DNA of 64,000 nucleotides from contig NC_088306.1 of NCBI RefSeq assembly GCF_032854445.1, positions 5,080,373 through 5,144,372 of the forward strand. Direction: 5' to 3'. This stretch comes from Liolophura sinensis. Lineage: Eukaryota; Mollusca; Polyplacophora; Chitonida; Chitonidae. Of this stretch, positions 1 to 10,929 are shown in pieces (within the stretch, counting starts at the first letter, position 1; each line of letters opens with the position of its first letter). A model generated the notes under the pieces. The model did no database searches and was not told the DNA's origin. It worked only from the letters and a program-made list of their open reading frames with translations. Position numbers and translations under genes: made by a program.

Positions 1-363
1 GTGATCCGTAAAAAGGAAAACAAATATCCAGAAAACAACGAAAATGTGCACAAAGAAGAGGAGGACGTGCAGCCAAGAGACGTTGTCACCGGTGACTTGG
101 AAATACCCGTGCCTGAACAAGCCGAGGCTCCTGAACCCCAGGCTGAAACACAAAGAAACGGTGGTGAAGAACTAGCGAGTCAAGAAAATGAAGAAACAAA
201 GGAGGGGGACAGCTACGTCTGTGAGGCGATGGTCACACAATCTTCTGGTTTCTCCACGGTCCGGAACAAAACAAGACGAAAATTCAAGCCTCAGCCAAAT
301 TTGGCCCAAGCGAAATGCACAGTTCCATACACAAAGAAAAATGTTGATAATGACTCACTATAA
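1..363 (+). pseudogene. C-terminal part of LINE ORF1
   Basis: The frame is open from the window edge to a TAA at 361-363. The peptide is hydrophilic and rich in Glu, Lys and Gln, with a basic stretch (KTRRKFKPQ) near the end, as in the tails of LINE ORF1 proteins. No RRM or zinc knuckle is visible, because the upstream part lies outside the window. It precedes the endonuclease start of ORF2 by about 75 bases, the usual ORF1-ORF2 arrangement. The true start is not in view. Confidence 0.55.
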
Positions 364-436
364 CCTGTATTGTAGTATCAAACTACCCAGTAACCAAGTG
401 CAAGACCAGTATCTTAATTGTTATTTTTTCTCTAGA

Positions 437-3400
437 AATGGCCTTCTTGGGATCACTTAATTGCAATGGATTGCGCAATGTACAGAAGCTTTAAAATGTA
501 AGTACCTTATTCTCTACTTCAGCGTCAAACATAATATGCCTCTAGGAAACATTTTGGGGCAATAACATTATTGACCAATTGAAACATCTATTTCCCGGCA
601 AATTGTACTTCAGCAATGCCGACGGGAGAAGCCGGGGGTGGCCATTGCAGTAAGTCAGAAATTGCAACATTGTGTTACTGAATGGAAACGTGACGCATCA
701 GGTAAAATTATTTGCGTATGTGTCGAAATTAATGCTGTGAAATATGATATTATGAATTGTTATGCCCCTAACAATGTATCGAACAGATGTGATTTTTTCC
801 AATCTCTTTCAAACTATTTATACGTCCAAAGGCATGTTGTATTTTGGTTGGGGACTTGAATGTGGTGTTTTCAACTTGCGATAGGGCAGCTCAGGTCTCA
901 TGATAGGTCACATCAGGTGTTTTTTGACTTTGTCAAATAAACATGAAGTCAGAGATATGTGGAGGTATCGCCACCCTGACAAGATTAGTTTTTCTTGGAG
1001 ACGATGTGCTAACGATGTATTACAATAAAGCCGCATTGATCATATGTTTATGAGCAGGGCGTTAAAGGCTGAAGTACAATCAGTACACTACAGGAGAAAT
1101 TCGTTTATTGCCCATAGCATCGTTTTCCTCAGACTCGATCTTTGTACTGTTGAGCGAGGCCCTGGGTTATTTTTTATTTTTAGCAACCTGTTATTGCAAG
1201 ACAACGATTTCGTTAATCGTGTACGGGAACTCATCGTTAGAGAGAAACAAAACGAGCTGTATACAACAGAAATTACTGTCTGGTGGGATAACCTAAGTAC
1301 CATATTAAAAGGTTAGCCCTGTTATTTGGCAAGGATGAAAGATGTAATTAGATGTTCAGCATTCAATACAAGTTGGATAATGAATATAGGAGGGCTGCGA
1401 ATATACCCAACTGTGACAGAACATCAATTTGTCAGTTAGAATCGGAACTCAAGAGGATTGAACTGGATAAATGTAACGGCGCTATTCTATGGTGTAAGGC
1501 CCAATGGGCACTCGAGGGTGACAGAAGTACCTCTTTTTTTCTCAATTTAGAGAAATGCAATCAGGAAAACAAAATTATCAGTGAATTAAAGACTGCTACC
1601 GATGATATTGTGACTTCTACAGATGACATTCTAAATGAGATATATAATTATTATGAGCACCTATATACTAAGGATGAAGCTGATTTGAATGATGTTAAAA
1701 ACTTATTGGCCTATGTTACAGTACGATTAGATGATGGTAATAGAACTTTTGTAACACGGAGTGGACAAAGGATGAATCGTGGGTGGCTCTGAAAGGTATG
1801 GCGAAAAACAAAAGTCCCGGCATTGACGGGCTCGCGGCTGAATTTTATTGTTTGTTCTGGCCTGAGTTTTTTGTTTGATGTTTACACCCAGGCTTTTGCC
1901 TGTATTAATCTGCATCGCTTAATGCATTCTGGTGTGATCACTCTTATACATAAGCAGAAAGGTGATCGTAACAAATGGAGCCCCTATTACTTTGCTCAAT
2001 GTAGATTATAAAATATTGTCTAGATGTCTGTCGAACCGACTAAAGTGTGTCAAGGAAGGTCTCATATCGCCATTCCAAAGCTGTTGTGTGCCTGGTCAAG
2101 GTATAGCGGACACCGTAGCGAGTATTAGAGATGTTATCGATTGTTTAGCGGAGGACAATCTCGAAATGTATGTACTAAAGTTTGATCAAGAGAAAGACTT
2201 TGACAGGGTGTCGCACGCCTTTTTGTTAGGAGTGCTGGATAAGTTGGGCTTTAGCACGATGTTTATCAAATTGATTAGTTTTGCTTTATAATGACATTAG
2301 AAGTGCTGTAAAAGTTAACGGTTTTGTCACGCCTTTTTTTTAGAGTGGGAAAATCGGTCCGACAAAACTGTCCTATCTCAGCCATGTTATATGTGTTAAC
2401 TGCTGAACCACTGGGCGCCCTAATGAGAAACTGTAGTTCTTTAAAAGGCATTGACATTCCATTTTCCTCGTGCACGTCGCTCTGCTTTCAGCATGCAGAC
2501 GATACTACCTTGACACTAAGGGACAAAGAATCTGTAACGAAGACATTCTCAATTATTGATGTATATTGTAAAGCATCTAATGCTAAAGTAAACATGAGTA
2601 AAAATGAATTGTTGCCTGTGGAAAATAATGAACATGAAAGCAATGTTTTAGGCATACAAGTGAAAAAGTGAAACGAGACTGTATAAAAGTAGTGGGTGTA
2701 TGTCTTGGGCCAGACGCAAAGTTATGTAGTGAGCTCAATTGGCAAGAGGTGACTAATGATACCCATCGCCTGCTAAATAAACTGGCGACAGCGTCTTTTG
2801 ACTCTACATGGTAGGGTAACGGTTATCAACTCATTGGCTGTGTCACGAGTGTGGTGTAACTTAGCAGTTATTTCAATGCCTGAAGTATACATAAAAGGGA
2901 TAAAAAACAGGTGTGTAGATTTTTGTGGAATGCGGGTGCCCATTTAGTAGCTTATGGCACTGTTGCTAAAACTACAACAGAAGGCGGTTTAAACCTCCAA
3001 GATGTAGCTTTAAAGCAGGAGGCGTTTAGACTGAGATCATTGGCGAAACTTTTAAATCCGCTGTCGTGCACTGTAGAAGAAATAATTTCGGGGTTTTCTA
3101 CTGAAATATTGTAAACTCAATGTAACAATTGAGTTACTGTTTTTATCAAATGTTCATCGTGCTTTTCACAGTCTTCCTCATTACTATAAGGAAGTTTTTG
3201 CCAGTTGGTGTAATTTTCTGAAGCATGCAGAACTAATTGTGGAAACAAAGTCCCAGAAATTGTGGTAACCTTTGTTTTCGAATCCGAGCAAAACTGTTAA
3301 CGGGAGGTTGCTCAGCTCAGACACATTTACTAGCAGTGGTATTGTTCTGGTAAAACACTTATTGTACGAGGTAATTCCTGGCTATTTGCCAGTTTAGGCG

Positions 3401-3460
3401 GTGATAGAGATTGTATCCGAGCGGTTTCCTAACGCCGATACAGGAAAACTAAAAGCCAAG
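437..3460 (+). pseudogene. LINE ORF2 remnant: endonuclease and reverse transcriptase
   Basis: An ATG at 437 opens a peptide beginning MAFLGSLNCNGLRN, the typical N-terminus of an APE endonuclease, but it stops within 20 codons. Homology continues in changing frames: a Gly-Val-Ala-Ile-Ala block near 640 and IDHMF near 1,036. A long piece at 1,352-1,792 covers the EN-RT linker, and RT pieces lie at 1,962-2,291 and 2,324-2,671. The RT catalytic Asp pair survives as HADD. A C-terminal piece (MCRFLWNAGA, near 2,911) follows. At least six frame breaks make this a dead copy. Confidence 0.85.
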
Positions 3461-3584
3461 TTTACTGTTTTCAACAAAATGGACAAATAACTTTGGGGAT
3501 AAAAAACTGTACTGTGTATATTGTCTCAATGTTATATTGTACATTTCAGCATTTCTCATCAATAAACACAATCAGAAAAAAAAA

Positions 3585-3663
3585 GCGCGCCGTACTTAAA
3601 GACAATACCTTCACCAAGGTTTAAGGAATGCGTAGGTCGAGAGTTCGATCCTCAACTGGAGCA
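3585..3663 (+). pseudogene. 3' fragment of tRNA-Ile(UAU), cut by the LINE end
   Basis: The sequence begins GCGCGCCGTACTT immediately after the LINE A-run and continues through intron-like sequence to GTTCGATCCTC and the acceptor strand CTGGAGCA. Compared with the uninterrupted copies at 5,529 and 9,291, the first 22 bases (acceptor 5' strand, D-stem and D-loop) are missing. The LINE therefore ends in or just after the D-loop of the tRNA gene. The missing half should lie upstream of the window, on the other side of the LINE. Confidence 0.8.
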
Positions 3664-4375
3664 ACATACTTTTGTTTTAGTCATGGTCAATCTGTTTCAG
3701 AGCATGTATGGCCGAACAAAATTATGGCTCCCAATAACGGGAGGATGTCCACTAGCCGTTCACTAATGGTATCACGTTTGAAATGATCTCGAACTGGTTA
3801 CCCACCAGATGTCGCTAGATATCAAGTGCCGATTTTAGGAACCCGTTTTTAATTAGGTCCAAGTTTTGACAAATGTCACAAAATTTCAACTTTAGAATAC
3901 CAAACACCGTTACAGTGCTAAAGGTTACACAATCCACAGTGTTAATCCACAAAATTACACAGTCCACAACGACACACACTTTACAATATTACATAGCCTG
4001 AGACGCTTCAAGGACGCTACACAATCCACAACGTTTCAAAATGCACAAGTTCACAGCCTTACAGTCCACAATGATACAAGTCCCCAACAATGCATAACGT
4101 TACATTTCAAAAATAAGTTTTGGTGCCGTACTGGTTAAGATGGTTAGAGGACACTGGTTCGTTGTCATTAGGGGATCGGTAATAGATGAAGTCACATGTT
4201 CCAATCCAGCTCTCCCCGTTTCGACTACGGCTTTTAATCGAGAGGATAATTGTGTACTGGGTGAAGTTTGAAAGTTTAATCCCAGCACTCCCATTTCGTT
4301 CACCACAGAGAACAAAGGGCACCAAACAATAGTGTCAAATTGATGAAAAAAATCCTGGTTTCACATTTTCCATTT

Positions 4376-4485
4376 GCTCCAGTGGCTCAGTCGTTTAGCG
4401 CCCCGAACTTATAGACAGTACCTTTACATTGTGTATCAAGGTTTGAGGAATGCGGAGGTCGTGAGTTCGATCCTCACATGGAGCA
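4376..4485 (+). tRNA. tRNA-Ile(UAU)-like gene with intron, slightly degraded
   Basis: The acceptor strand GCTCCAG, T-arm GTGAGTTCGATCCTCAC and terminal TGGAGCA are present. The intron lies after ACTTATA. The D-loop has TCGTTTAGC and the anticodon stem reads CCCGAAC, weakening pairing. The last acceptor pair is lost because ATGGAGC replaces CTGGAGC. It may be a pseudogene or a marginal gene. Confidence 0.6.
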
Positions 4486-4727
4486 ACATACTTTTGTTTC
4501 AGTCTTGGCCAGTCTGTTTGAGAGCATCTATGGTAATATATGATGTCACATGTTCCAATCCAGCTCTCCCCGTTTCGCCTGCGGTTTTAAATGGAGAGGT
4601 TTAGTGTGTAGCTGTTGAAGTTCGACAGTTTAATCCCAGCACTCCCGTTTCCTTCACAACAGAGAACAAAGGGCACTAAACCATGGTGTCAAATTGATAT
4701 GAAATTCTGGTTTTACATTTTCCAGTT

Positions 4728-4837
4728 GCTCCAGTGGCTCAGTTGGTTAGCGCGCCGTATTTATAGACAGTACCTTTACCTTGTGTCCAAAGGTTGGAAG
4801 AAAGCGGAGGTCGTGAGTTTGATCCTCACTTGGAGAA
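4728..4837 (+). pseudogene. tRNA-Ile(UAU) relic
   Basis: This is the same layout as the intact copy at 5,529. The B box is altered (GTTTGATCC), the 3' acceptor strand reads TTGGAGAA, and the anticodon arm is CCGTATTTATA. Acceptor pairing is broken, so it is probably non-functional. Confidence 0.65.
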
Positions 4838-5073
4838 ACATACTTGTTTTAGTCATGGTCAGTCCGTTTGAGAGCATCTATGGCTGAACAAAATTATGGC
4901 TCCCATTAACGGGAGGATGTCTGCCAACCATTAACCAATGGTTACAGGTTCGAAATGATCTCGAACTGGTTACGCACCAGATGTGGATATCAAGTGCCGA
5001 TTCTAGGAACCCGTTTTTAAGTAGGTTCAAGTCTCGATAAATATTACAAAATTCTGCTTTCACATTTTCCAGT

Positions 5074-5112
5074 TGCTCCAGTGGCTCAGTCGATTAGCGC
5101 ACCGTACAAATA
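5074..5112 (+). pseudogene. Truncated 5' fragment of tRNA-Ile
   Basis: The first 35-40 bases of the tRNA (GCTCCAGTGGCTCAGTCG...) are present. They then run directly into the minisatellite (AAATAGCGTTACAG). The intron and the T-arm are missing. Confidence 0.7.
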
Positions 5113-5528
5113 GCGTTACAGTTCTGAAGATTACACAATCCACAGTGTTACACAATCCACAACGTTTTACAGTTCAGAACGATACACACTTCACAATGAT
5201 ACGCAGTCTAAGACTTTACACAGTCCACGACGATACACAATCCCCAACAATGCTTAACGTTATATTTCGTAAGTATCTTGCTCCCTTACTGGTTAAGATA
5301 GTTAGAGGACACTGGTTCGTTGCCAGTAGGGAGTCGTTGATGGATGAAGTCACATGTTCTAATCCAGCTCTCCCCTTTTCGTCTACTTTTCTTAGTCGAG
5401 ACGTTTATTGTATAGCTGGTGAAGTTTAACAGTTTAATCCCAACACTTCCATTTCCTTCACCACAGAGAAAAGACCCTAAACATTGGTGTCAAGTTCATA
5501 ACGAATTCCGGTTATACCTTTCCCAGTT

Positions 5529-5638
5529 GCTCCAGTGGCTCAGTCGGTTAGCGCGCCGTACTTATAGACAGTACCTTCACCTTGTGTATCAAGGTTTGAG
5601 GAATGCGGAGGTCGTGAGTTCGATCCTCACCTGGAGCA
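5529..5638 (+). tRNA. tRNA-Ile(UAU) with 36-base-class intron
   Basis: This is the best-preserved copy. The acceptor stem GCTCCAG/CTGGAGC pairs fully, the anticodon stem is CCGTA/TGCGG, and the T-arm GTGAG/CTCAC encloses TTCGATC. The discriminator base is A. Anticodon TAT lies at 5,563-5,565. An intron of about 35 bases follows directly after the anticodon loop A, the position known for animal tRNA-Ile(UAU) genes. The D-stem is GCTC/GCGC with one T-C mismatch, shared by the other copies. No terminal CCA is encoded, as expected for a nuclear tRNA. Identity is by comparison with remembered animal tRNA-Ile(UAU). Confidence 0.85.
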
Positions 5639-6184
5639 ACATAATTTTGTTTTAGCCCTGGCCAGTCTGTTTGAGAGCACCTATGGTTGAACACAATTAT
5701 GGCTCCCGCTAACGGGAGGATGTCTGCCAGCCGTTGACCAGTGGTTACAGGTTCGAACTGATTACGCACCAGATCTAGATGGATTTCTAGTGCCGATTTT
5801 AGGAACCCGTTTTTAAGTAGCTCCAAGTTTTGACAAATGTCACAAAATTGGAACTCTAGAATACCAAAAAGCGTTACAGTGTCTAAAGTTCCACAATCCA
5901 CAGTGTTACACGATCCACAACATTACACAGTCCACAACGACACACACTTCACAATGATACACAGTCAAGGACGCTACACAGTCCACGACGATACACAATC
6001 CACAACGTTACAAAATCCACCAATTCACAGCCTTACAGGCCACAACGATACAAATCCACAACACTGGAAATCCACAACGTTACACAATCCACAGCAATCC
6101 ACTACGATACAAAATACTCAAATTTAAACACTCAACAGCGTTGAACAATTCACAACGTTACACTCTGCTTAACGTTACAGTTCG

Positions 6185-6400
6185 AAAATCTCTTGGTGGT
6201 CTAGCGGTTAAGATGGTGAAAGGGCACTGCTTTGTTGCCACCAAGGTATCGTTGATAAATGAAGTCGCGTGTTCCCATCTAGCTCTCCCTGATTCATCTG
6301 CTGTTTTAAGTCGAGAGGTTTATTATGTAGCTGGTGAAGTTCGACAATTAAATCCCAACACTCCCAATCCCGTCACCACAGAGAACAAAGGGCACTAAAC
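6185..6400 (+). mobile_element. Second tRNA-like (Pol III-type) module of the array
   Basis: The best copy has TGGTCTAGCGGTTAAGATGG, which fits a Pol III A box. About 50-60 bases later it has GTGTTCCCATC, matching the TGTTCCAATCC of other copies and close to the B box GGTTCGAATCC. Further copies lie near 4,115-4,330, 5,275-5,490, 7,265-7,490, 8,340-8,560 and, truncated, 9,170-9,250. It could be a SINE trapped in the unit or a decayed tRNA gene. No cloverleaf is claimed. Confidence 0.4.
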
Positions 6401-6446
6401 CTTGCTGTCATATTGATATGAAATTCTGCTTTCACATTTTCCACTT

Positions 6447-6556
6447 GCTCCAGTGGCTCAGTCGGTTAGCGCACCATACATATAGACAGTAACTTGACAT
6501 TGTAAATCAAATTTTGAGGAATGCGTAGGTCGTGAGTTCGTTCCTCACCTGGAGCA
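6447..6556 (+). pseudogene. tRNA-Ile(UAU) relic
   Basis: Both acceptor strands (GCTCCAG and CTGGAGCA) are intact. The anticodon arm reads CCATACATATAG and no longer pairs with TGCGTA, and the intron is diverged. The T-loop is TTCGTTC. Probably not a working gene. Confidence 0.65.
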
Positions 6557-7532
6557 ACATAATTTTGTTGTAGTCATCGCCAGTCTTTCTGAGAGCATCT
6601 ATGGCTGAACAGAATTATGGTTCCCGCTAACGGGAGGATGTCCACTAGCCGTTGACCAATGATTACAGGTTCGAACTGATTACGCACCAGATCTAAATAG
6701 ATATCTAGTGCCGATTTTAGGAACCCGTTTTTAAGTAGCTCCAAGTTTTGACAAATGTCACAAAATTTGAACTCTAGAATACCAAAAACCGATACAGTTC
6801 TGACAATTACACAATCCACAACGTTTCACAGTCAACAACAATACACACTTCACAATAATACACAGTCTTTGACGCTACACACTCCCTGACGATACACAAT
6901 CCATAACATTACGAAACTAACAAGTTAACAGCGTTCCCACTAACGGGAGGATGTTCAGTAGACAAGGACCAGTGGCTACAGGTTCAAAAAGATTTGGAAA
7001 TGGATACGCACTACCTTTACCTGTGGATATATATCTAGTGCCGATTCCAAGAACTTGTTTAAATTAAGTCCAAGTTTTCACAAAAGTTTTTTACACAATT
7101 CACAAAGTTACACAATCCACAACGATACACACATCACACGGATGCACAGTCTAGAGCGCTTCACAGTCCACGACGCTACACAATCCATAACGTTACAAAA
7201 TCCACAAGTTCACAGCCTTACAGTCCACAACGATACAAATCTCCAACAATGCTTAACGTTACATTTCAAGAAAATGCTTTTGTCCCGTATTGGTTCAGAT
7301 GGTTAGAGGGCACTGGTTCGTTGTCACTAGGAGATTGCTGATAGATGAAGTCACATGTTCCAACCCAGTTCTCCCCGTTTCACCTGCGGTTTTAAATCGA
7401 GAGGTTTAGTGCGCAGCTGGTGAAGTTCGACTATTTAATCCCAGCACTCCCATTTCCTTCACCACAGAGAACAAAGGGCACTAAACCATGATGTTAATTT
7501 TACAAGAAATTCTGGTTTCACATTTTCCACTT

Positions 7533-7642
7533 GCTCCAGTGGCTCAGTCGGTTAGCGCGCCTTACTTATAGACAGTACCTTCACCTTGTGTAACAAGGTT
7601 TGAGGAAAGGGGAGGTCGTTGGTTTGATCCTCACTTGGAGAA
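7533..7642 (+). pseudogene. tRNA-Ile(UAU) relic
   Basis: The 5' half is well preserved, including GCGCGCCTTACTTATAG. The 3' half carries GTTTGATCC in place of the B box and TTGGAGAA in place of the acceptor strand. These are the same changes as in the copy at 4,728, suggesting the two share a recent unit duplication. Confidence 0.65.
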
Positions 7643-8608
7643 AAACACTTTTGTTTCAGTCGTGGTCAGTCCGTTTGAGAGCATCTATGGCTGAACAAAA
7701 TTATGGCTCCCATTAACGGGAGGATGTCTACCAGCCGTTGACAACTGGTTACAGGTTCGTAATGATCTCGAACTGGTTACGCACCAGATGTGGATATCAA
7801 GTTTTGGAACCCGTTTTTAAGTAGGCCCAACTCTCGATAAATATTACAAAATGTCAGCTTTAGATTAACAAATAGCGTTACAGTTCTGAAGATTACACAA
7901 TCCATAATGTTACACAATCCAAAACGTTTTACAGTCCACAACGATACACAGTCTAGGACGCTGCACAGTCGACGATAATACACAGTCCCCAACGTTACAA
8001 AACCCACAAGTTTGCAGCGTTCCCACTAACGGGAGGATGTTCACTAGGCGACGACCAGTGGTTACAGGTTGGAAATGATCTCGAACTGGTTAGGCATCAC
8101 CTCTACGTGTGGACAGATATCTAGTGCCGATTCTGGGAACCCGTTGGGAATTAAGCCCAAGTTTTGACAAAAGTAATTTTTACACAATCCACAAAGTTAC
8201 ACAATCCAAAACGATACACACAGTGTTACACAATCCACAACGTTTTACAGTTCAGAACGATACACACTTCACAATGATACGCAGTCTAAGACGTTACACA
8301 GTCCACGACGATACACAATCCCCAACAATGCTTAACGTAATATTTCGAAAATATTTTGTTCTCTTACTGGTTAAGATAGTTAGAGGACACTGGTTCGTTG
8401 CCAGTAGGGAATCGTTGATGGATGAAGTCACATGTTCCAATCCAGCTCTCCCCGTTTTGTCTACTCTTCTTAGCCGAGACGTTTATTGTATAGCTGGTAA
8501 AGTTTAACAGTTTAATCCCAACACTCCCATTTCTTTCACCACAGAGAAAAAAAACCCTAAACATTGGTGTCAAGTTCATAACGAATTCCGGTTTTACATG
8601 TTCCAGTT

Positions 8609-8717
8609 GCGCCAGAGGCTCAGTCGGTTAGCGCGCCGTACTTATAGACAGTACCTTCACCTTGTTTATCAAGGTTTGAGGATGCGGAGGTCGTGAGTTC
8701 GATCCTCACCTGAAGCA
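8609..8717 (+). pseudogene. tRNA-Ile(UAU) relic
   Basis: The 5' acceptor strand reads GCGCCAG and the following bases AGGCTCAG. The 3' strand is CTGAAGCA, which does not compensate. One base is lost after the intron (GAGGATGCGG). The T-arm is intact. Confidence 0.6.
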
Positions 8718-9290
8718 ACATACTTTTGTTTTAGTCCTGGTCAGTCTGTTTGAGAGCACCTATGGCTGAACACAATTATGGCTCACGCTTACGGGAGGAT
8801 GTCCACTAGCCGTTGACCAATGGTTACAGGTTCGAACTAATTACGCACCAGATCTAGATAGATATCTAGTGCCGATTTTAGGAACCCGTTTTTAAGTAGC
8901 TCCAAGTTTTGACAAATGTTACAAAACTGGAACTCTAGAATACCAAATAGCGTTACAGTGCTAAAGGTTCCACAATCCACAGTGTTACACGATCCACAAC
9001 ATTACACAGTCCACAACGACACACACATCACAATGATACACAGTCAAGGAAACTTCACAGTCCACGACGATACACAATCCACAACGTTACAAAATCAACA
9101 AGTTCATAACCTAATAGTCTAGAGGAATACAAGTCCCCAACAATGCTTAACGTTACATTAAAAAAAATGTTTGGTCTCTCACTGGTTAAACAGTTTAATC
9201 CCAACACTCCCATTTCCCTCACCACAGAGAAAAAACCCTTAAACATTGGTGTCAAGTTCATAACGAATTCCGGTTTTACCTTTCCCAGTT

Positions 9291-9400
9291 GCTCCAGTGG
9301 CTCAGTCGGTTAGCGCGCCGTACTTATAGACAGTACCTTCACCTTGTGTATCAAGGTTTGAGGAATGCGGAGGACGTGAGTTCGATCCTCACCTGGAGCA
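9291..9400 (+). tRNA. tRNA-Ile(UAU) with intron, near-intact
   Basis: It is identical in layout to the copy at 5,529: GCTCCAG/CTGGAGC acceptor, CCGTA/TGCGG anticodon stem, TAT anticodon, intron of the same sequence, and T-arm GTGAG-TTCGATC-CTCAC. One change is seen in the variable region (AGGAC instead of AGGTC). It is likely functional if the array is expressed. Confidence 0.8.
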
Positions 9401-9825
9401 ACATACTTTTGTTTTATCATGGTCAATCTATTTCAGAGCATCAATGGCTGAACAGAATTATGGCTCCCGCTAACGGGAGGATGTCCACTAGCCGTTGACC
9501 AGTGTTTACAGGTTCGAACTGATTACGCACCAGATGTAGATAGATATCTAGTGCCGATTTTAGGAACCCGTTTTTAAGTAGGTCCACGTTTGACAAATGT
9601 CACAAAATTTGAACTCTAGAATACCAAATAGCGTTATAGTGCTAAGGGTTCCACAATCCACAGTGTTACACAGTCCAGAGTGATACACACTTTACAATGA
9701 TACAGATTCTAGGACGCCAGAGGATATGGCGGACATTTTGCTGACGCGCGGTTAGTCCATGATAATGACTATGTTCACTGTGGTTATCTCACTCCGTTCT
9801 CTTGCAGGAGCTGGGAACTGTGGCC

Positions 9826-10045
9826 TCCATGGTCAGCGTTCCAGCGCAGCAGAATGACCCAGAATCCTCTAACCAATGCTCATGCTTCCGTCCTCTCCGG
9901 CCGTGCTTGGAAAGGTCTTTCAGGAAACCTGCGGATGGTTGTGGGTTTCCCCTGGGTTCTGCCCGGAATCCTCTCACCGTAATACCGGCTGCCGTCCTCT
10001 TAGTGAAATATTGTTGGGTACAGCCCAAAACACCAATCAAATAAA
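9826..10045 (+). mobile_element. tRNA-derived SINE, AAATAAAT-tailed family
   Basis: It contains the family landmarks in order: ATGACCCAGAATCCTC, CTCTCCGGCCGTG, CCTGCGGATGGTTG, GGTTTCCCCTGGGTTCTGCC, GTGAAATATTGTTGGGTAC and CACCAATCAAATAAATGA. It lies just beyond the tRNA array and is moderately diverged. Confidence 0.8.
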
Positions 10046-10514
10046 TGACTACATGAAAATCGATGAGAAGATCACTCATTAGTCTGCTTTCGACGGTTGT
10101 TGGTACGTACAAAGGAAATCAAGAAAAACACAGGCAAAATTAATGTGGATCAAACGAATGGCGAACTTAGGAAAGGAGAAAACCATAAAATATATTGGGT
10201 AGGACCTTAGAGTAAGTTTTGGGCGTAATTTCGAAGCCACGTTGTAGAAGGATATTGTCTTGAACGCAGTGCACGCTGCGATTGATGCTAGAAGCCTATA
10301 CATCGAGTCATATACACGTAGGTGAACAGTTCTATTCATACACGTATGACGTAAACACAAGCCAAATATATAAATAAATTAACGAAGAGACACCACGTGT
10401 TGTAAAACGACAACAATTTATTCATTAACAACTGGAATTGCATAATTACATATGTCCATATATATATATATATATAAAATACAAAGTGGATCACCAAAAC
10501 AATATAAAGTGGGA

Positions 10515-10925
10515 ATTTGTTAGGAAACGTGTAAGGCAGGCCTGGGAGAAGCAATGTGTTTGACAGACCTGGGGAAAAGTGTGTGCCAGGCCTGGAAAGA
10601 CAACGTGTACGCCAGGCCTGGGAAAAACAAAGTGAATGCAAGACGTGGGAAAAACAATGTGTAAGCCAGACCTGGGAAAGAAACGTGTACGCCAAGATAC
10701 AGTTTCACACAGATGTCGTACATGTACGACAATCGCACATATAGGGCAATGATGCGCTAATAGTGACGTACAAAATATCGTACGACAAACGTACGATAAT
10801 AAATGTCGTATGCCGCTTTGTTAAACTGTGCCCAGGTCCGGAAAAGCCAATGTATAAGCCAGGCTTGGAAAAAACAATGTGTAAGCCAGGCCTGAGACAA
10901 ACAAATTGTTTAATCCAGGTCTGTG
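10515..10925. repeat. About 30-base minisatellite in two blocks
   Basis: Blocks at about 10,515-10,690 and 10,818-10,925 repeat a unit like AAGCCAGGCCTGGGAAAAAC followed by AATGTGT. The blocks are separated by about 130 bases rich in CGTACGA-type palindromic words. Open frames here are repeat artefacts. Confidence 0.75.
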
Positions 10926-10929
10926 CCTT

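Larger units (their letters stand above)
1..3584 (+). mobile_element. Degenerate L1/Tx1-like non-LTR retrotransposon (3' part)
   Basis: This is a decayed LINE copy that begins before the window. The end of an ORF1-like reading frame (stop near 361) is followed by an ORF2 broken by stops and frameshifts. Pieces of an APE-type endonuclease (LGSLNCNGLRN near 440; GDLN near 850) precede reverse transcriptase blocks: SPGIDG near 1,815, SPITLLNVDYKILSRCLSN near 1,980, FDQEKDFDRV near 2,185, VRQNCPIS near 2,357 and the catalytic-type HADDTTL near 2,490. The order EN, linker (AQWALEGDRSTSFFLNLEK near 1,500), RT matches the L1/Tx1 group. It ends with AATAAA-like sequence and an A-run (3,576-3,584) directly abutting tRNA-Ile sequence. 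The clade call rests on remembered motifs, not on a tree. The copy cannot encode an active protein as read. Confidence 0.88.
3585..9720 (+). repeat. Composite tandem array carrying tRNA-Ile genes
   Basis: Units of roughly 0.35-1.1 kb follow each other in the same direction. A complete unit has four parts: (i) tRNA-Ile(UAU) with an intron; (ii) about 240 bases containing ATTATGGCTCCC, ACGGGAGGATGT, GGTTCGAACTG and AGTGCCGATT; (iii) a degenerate minisatellite built on CACAATCCACAACGTTA; (iv) a second tRNA-like module with GGTTAAGATGGTTAGAGG and TGTTCCAATCC. tRNA modules start near 4,376, 4,728, 5,074 (truncated), 5,529, 6,447, 7,533, 8,609 and 9,291. Open frames across this region are by-products of the repeats, not proteins. 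Confidence 0.85.

Noticed and set aside
4374..9498. Frames such as MLQWLSRLARRTYRQYLHL repeated along the tRNA array
   Set aside because: These are translations through tRNA-Ile genes and their flanks; the conserved features are RNA features.
10336..10738. Overlapping frames with FSPGLAYTLFFP-type repeats
   Set aside because: They derive from the 30-base GCCAGGCCTGGG minisatellite.
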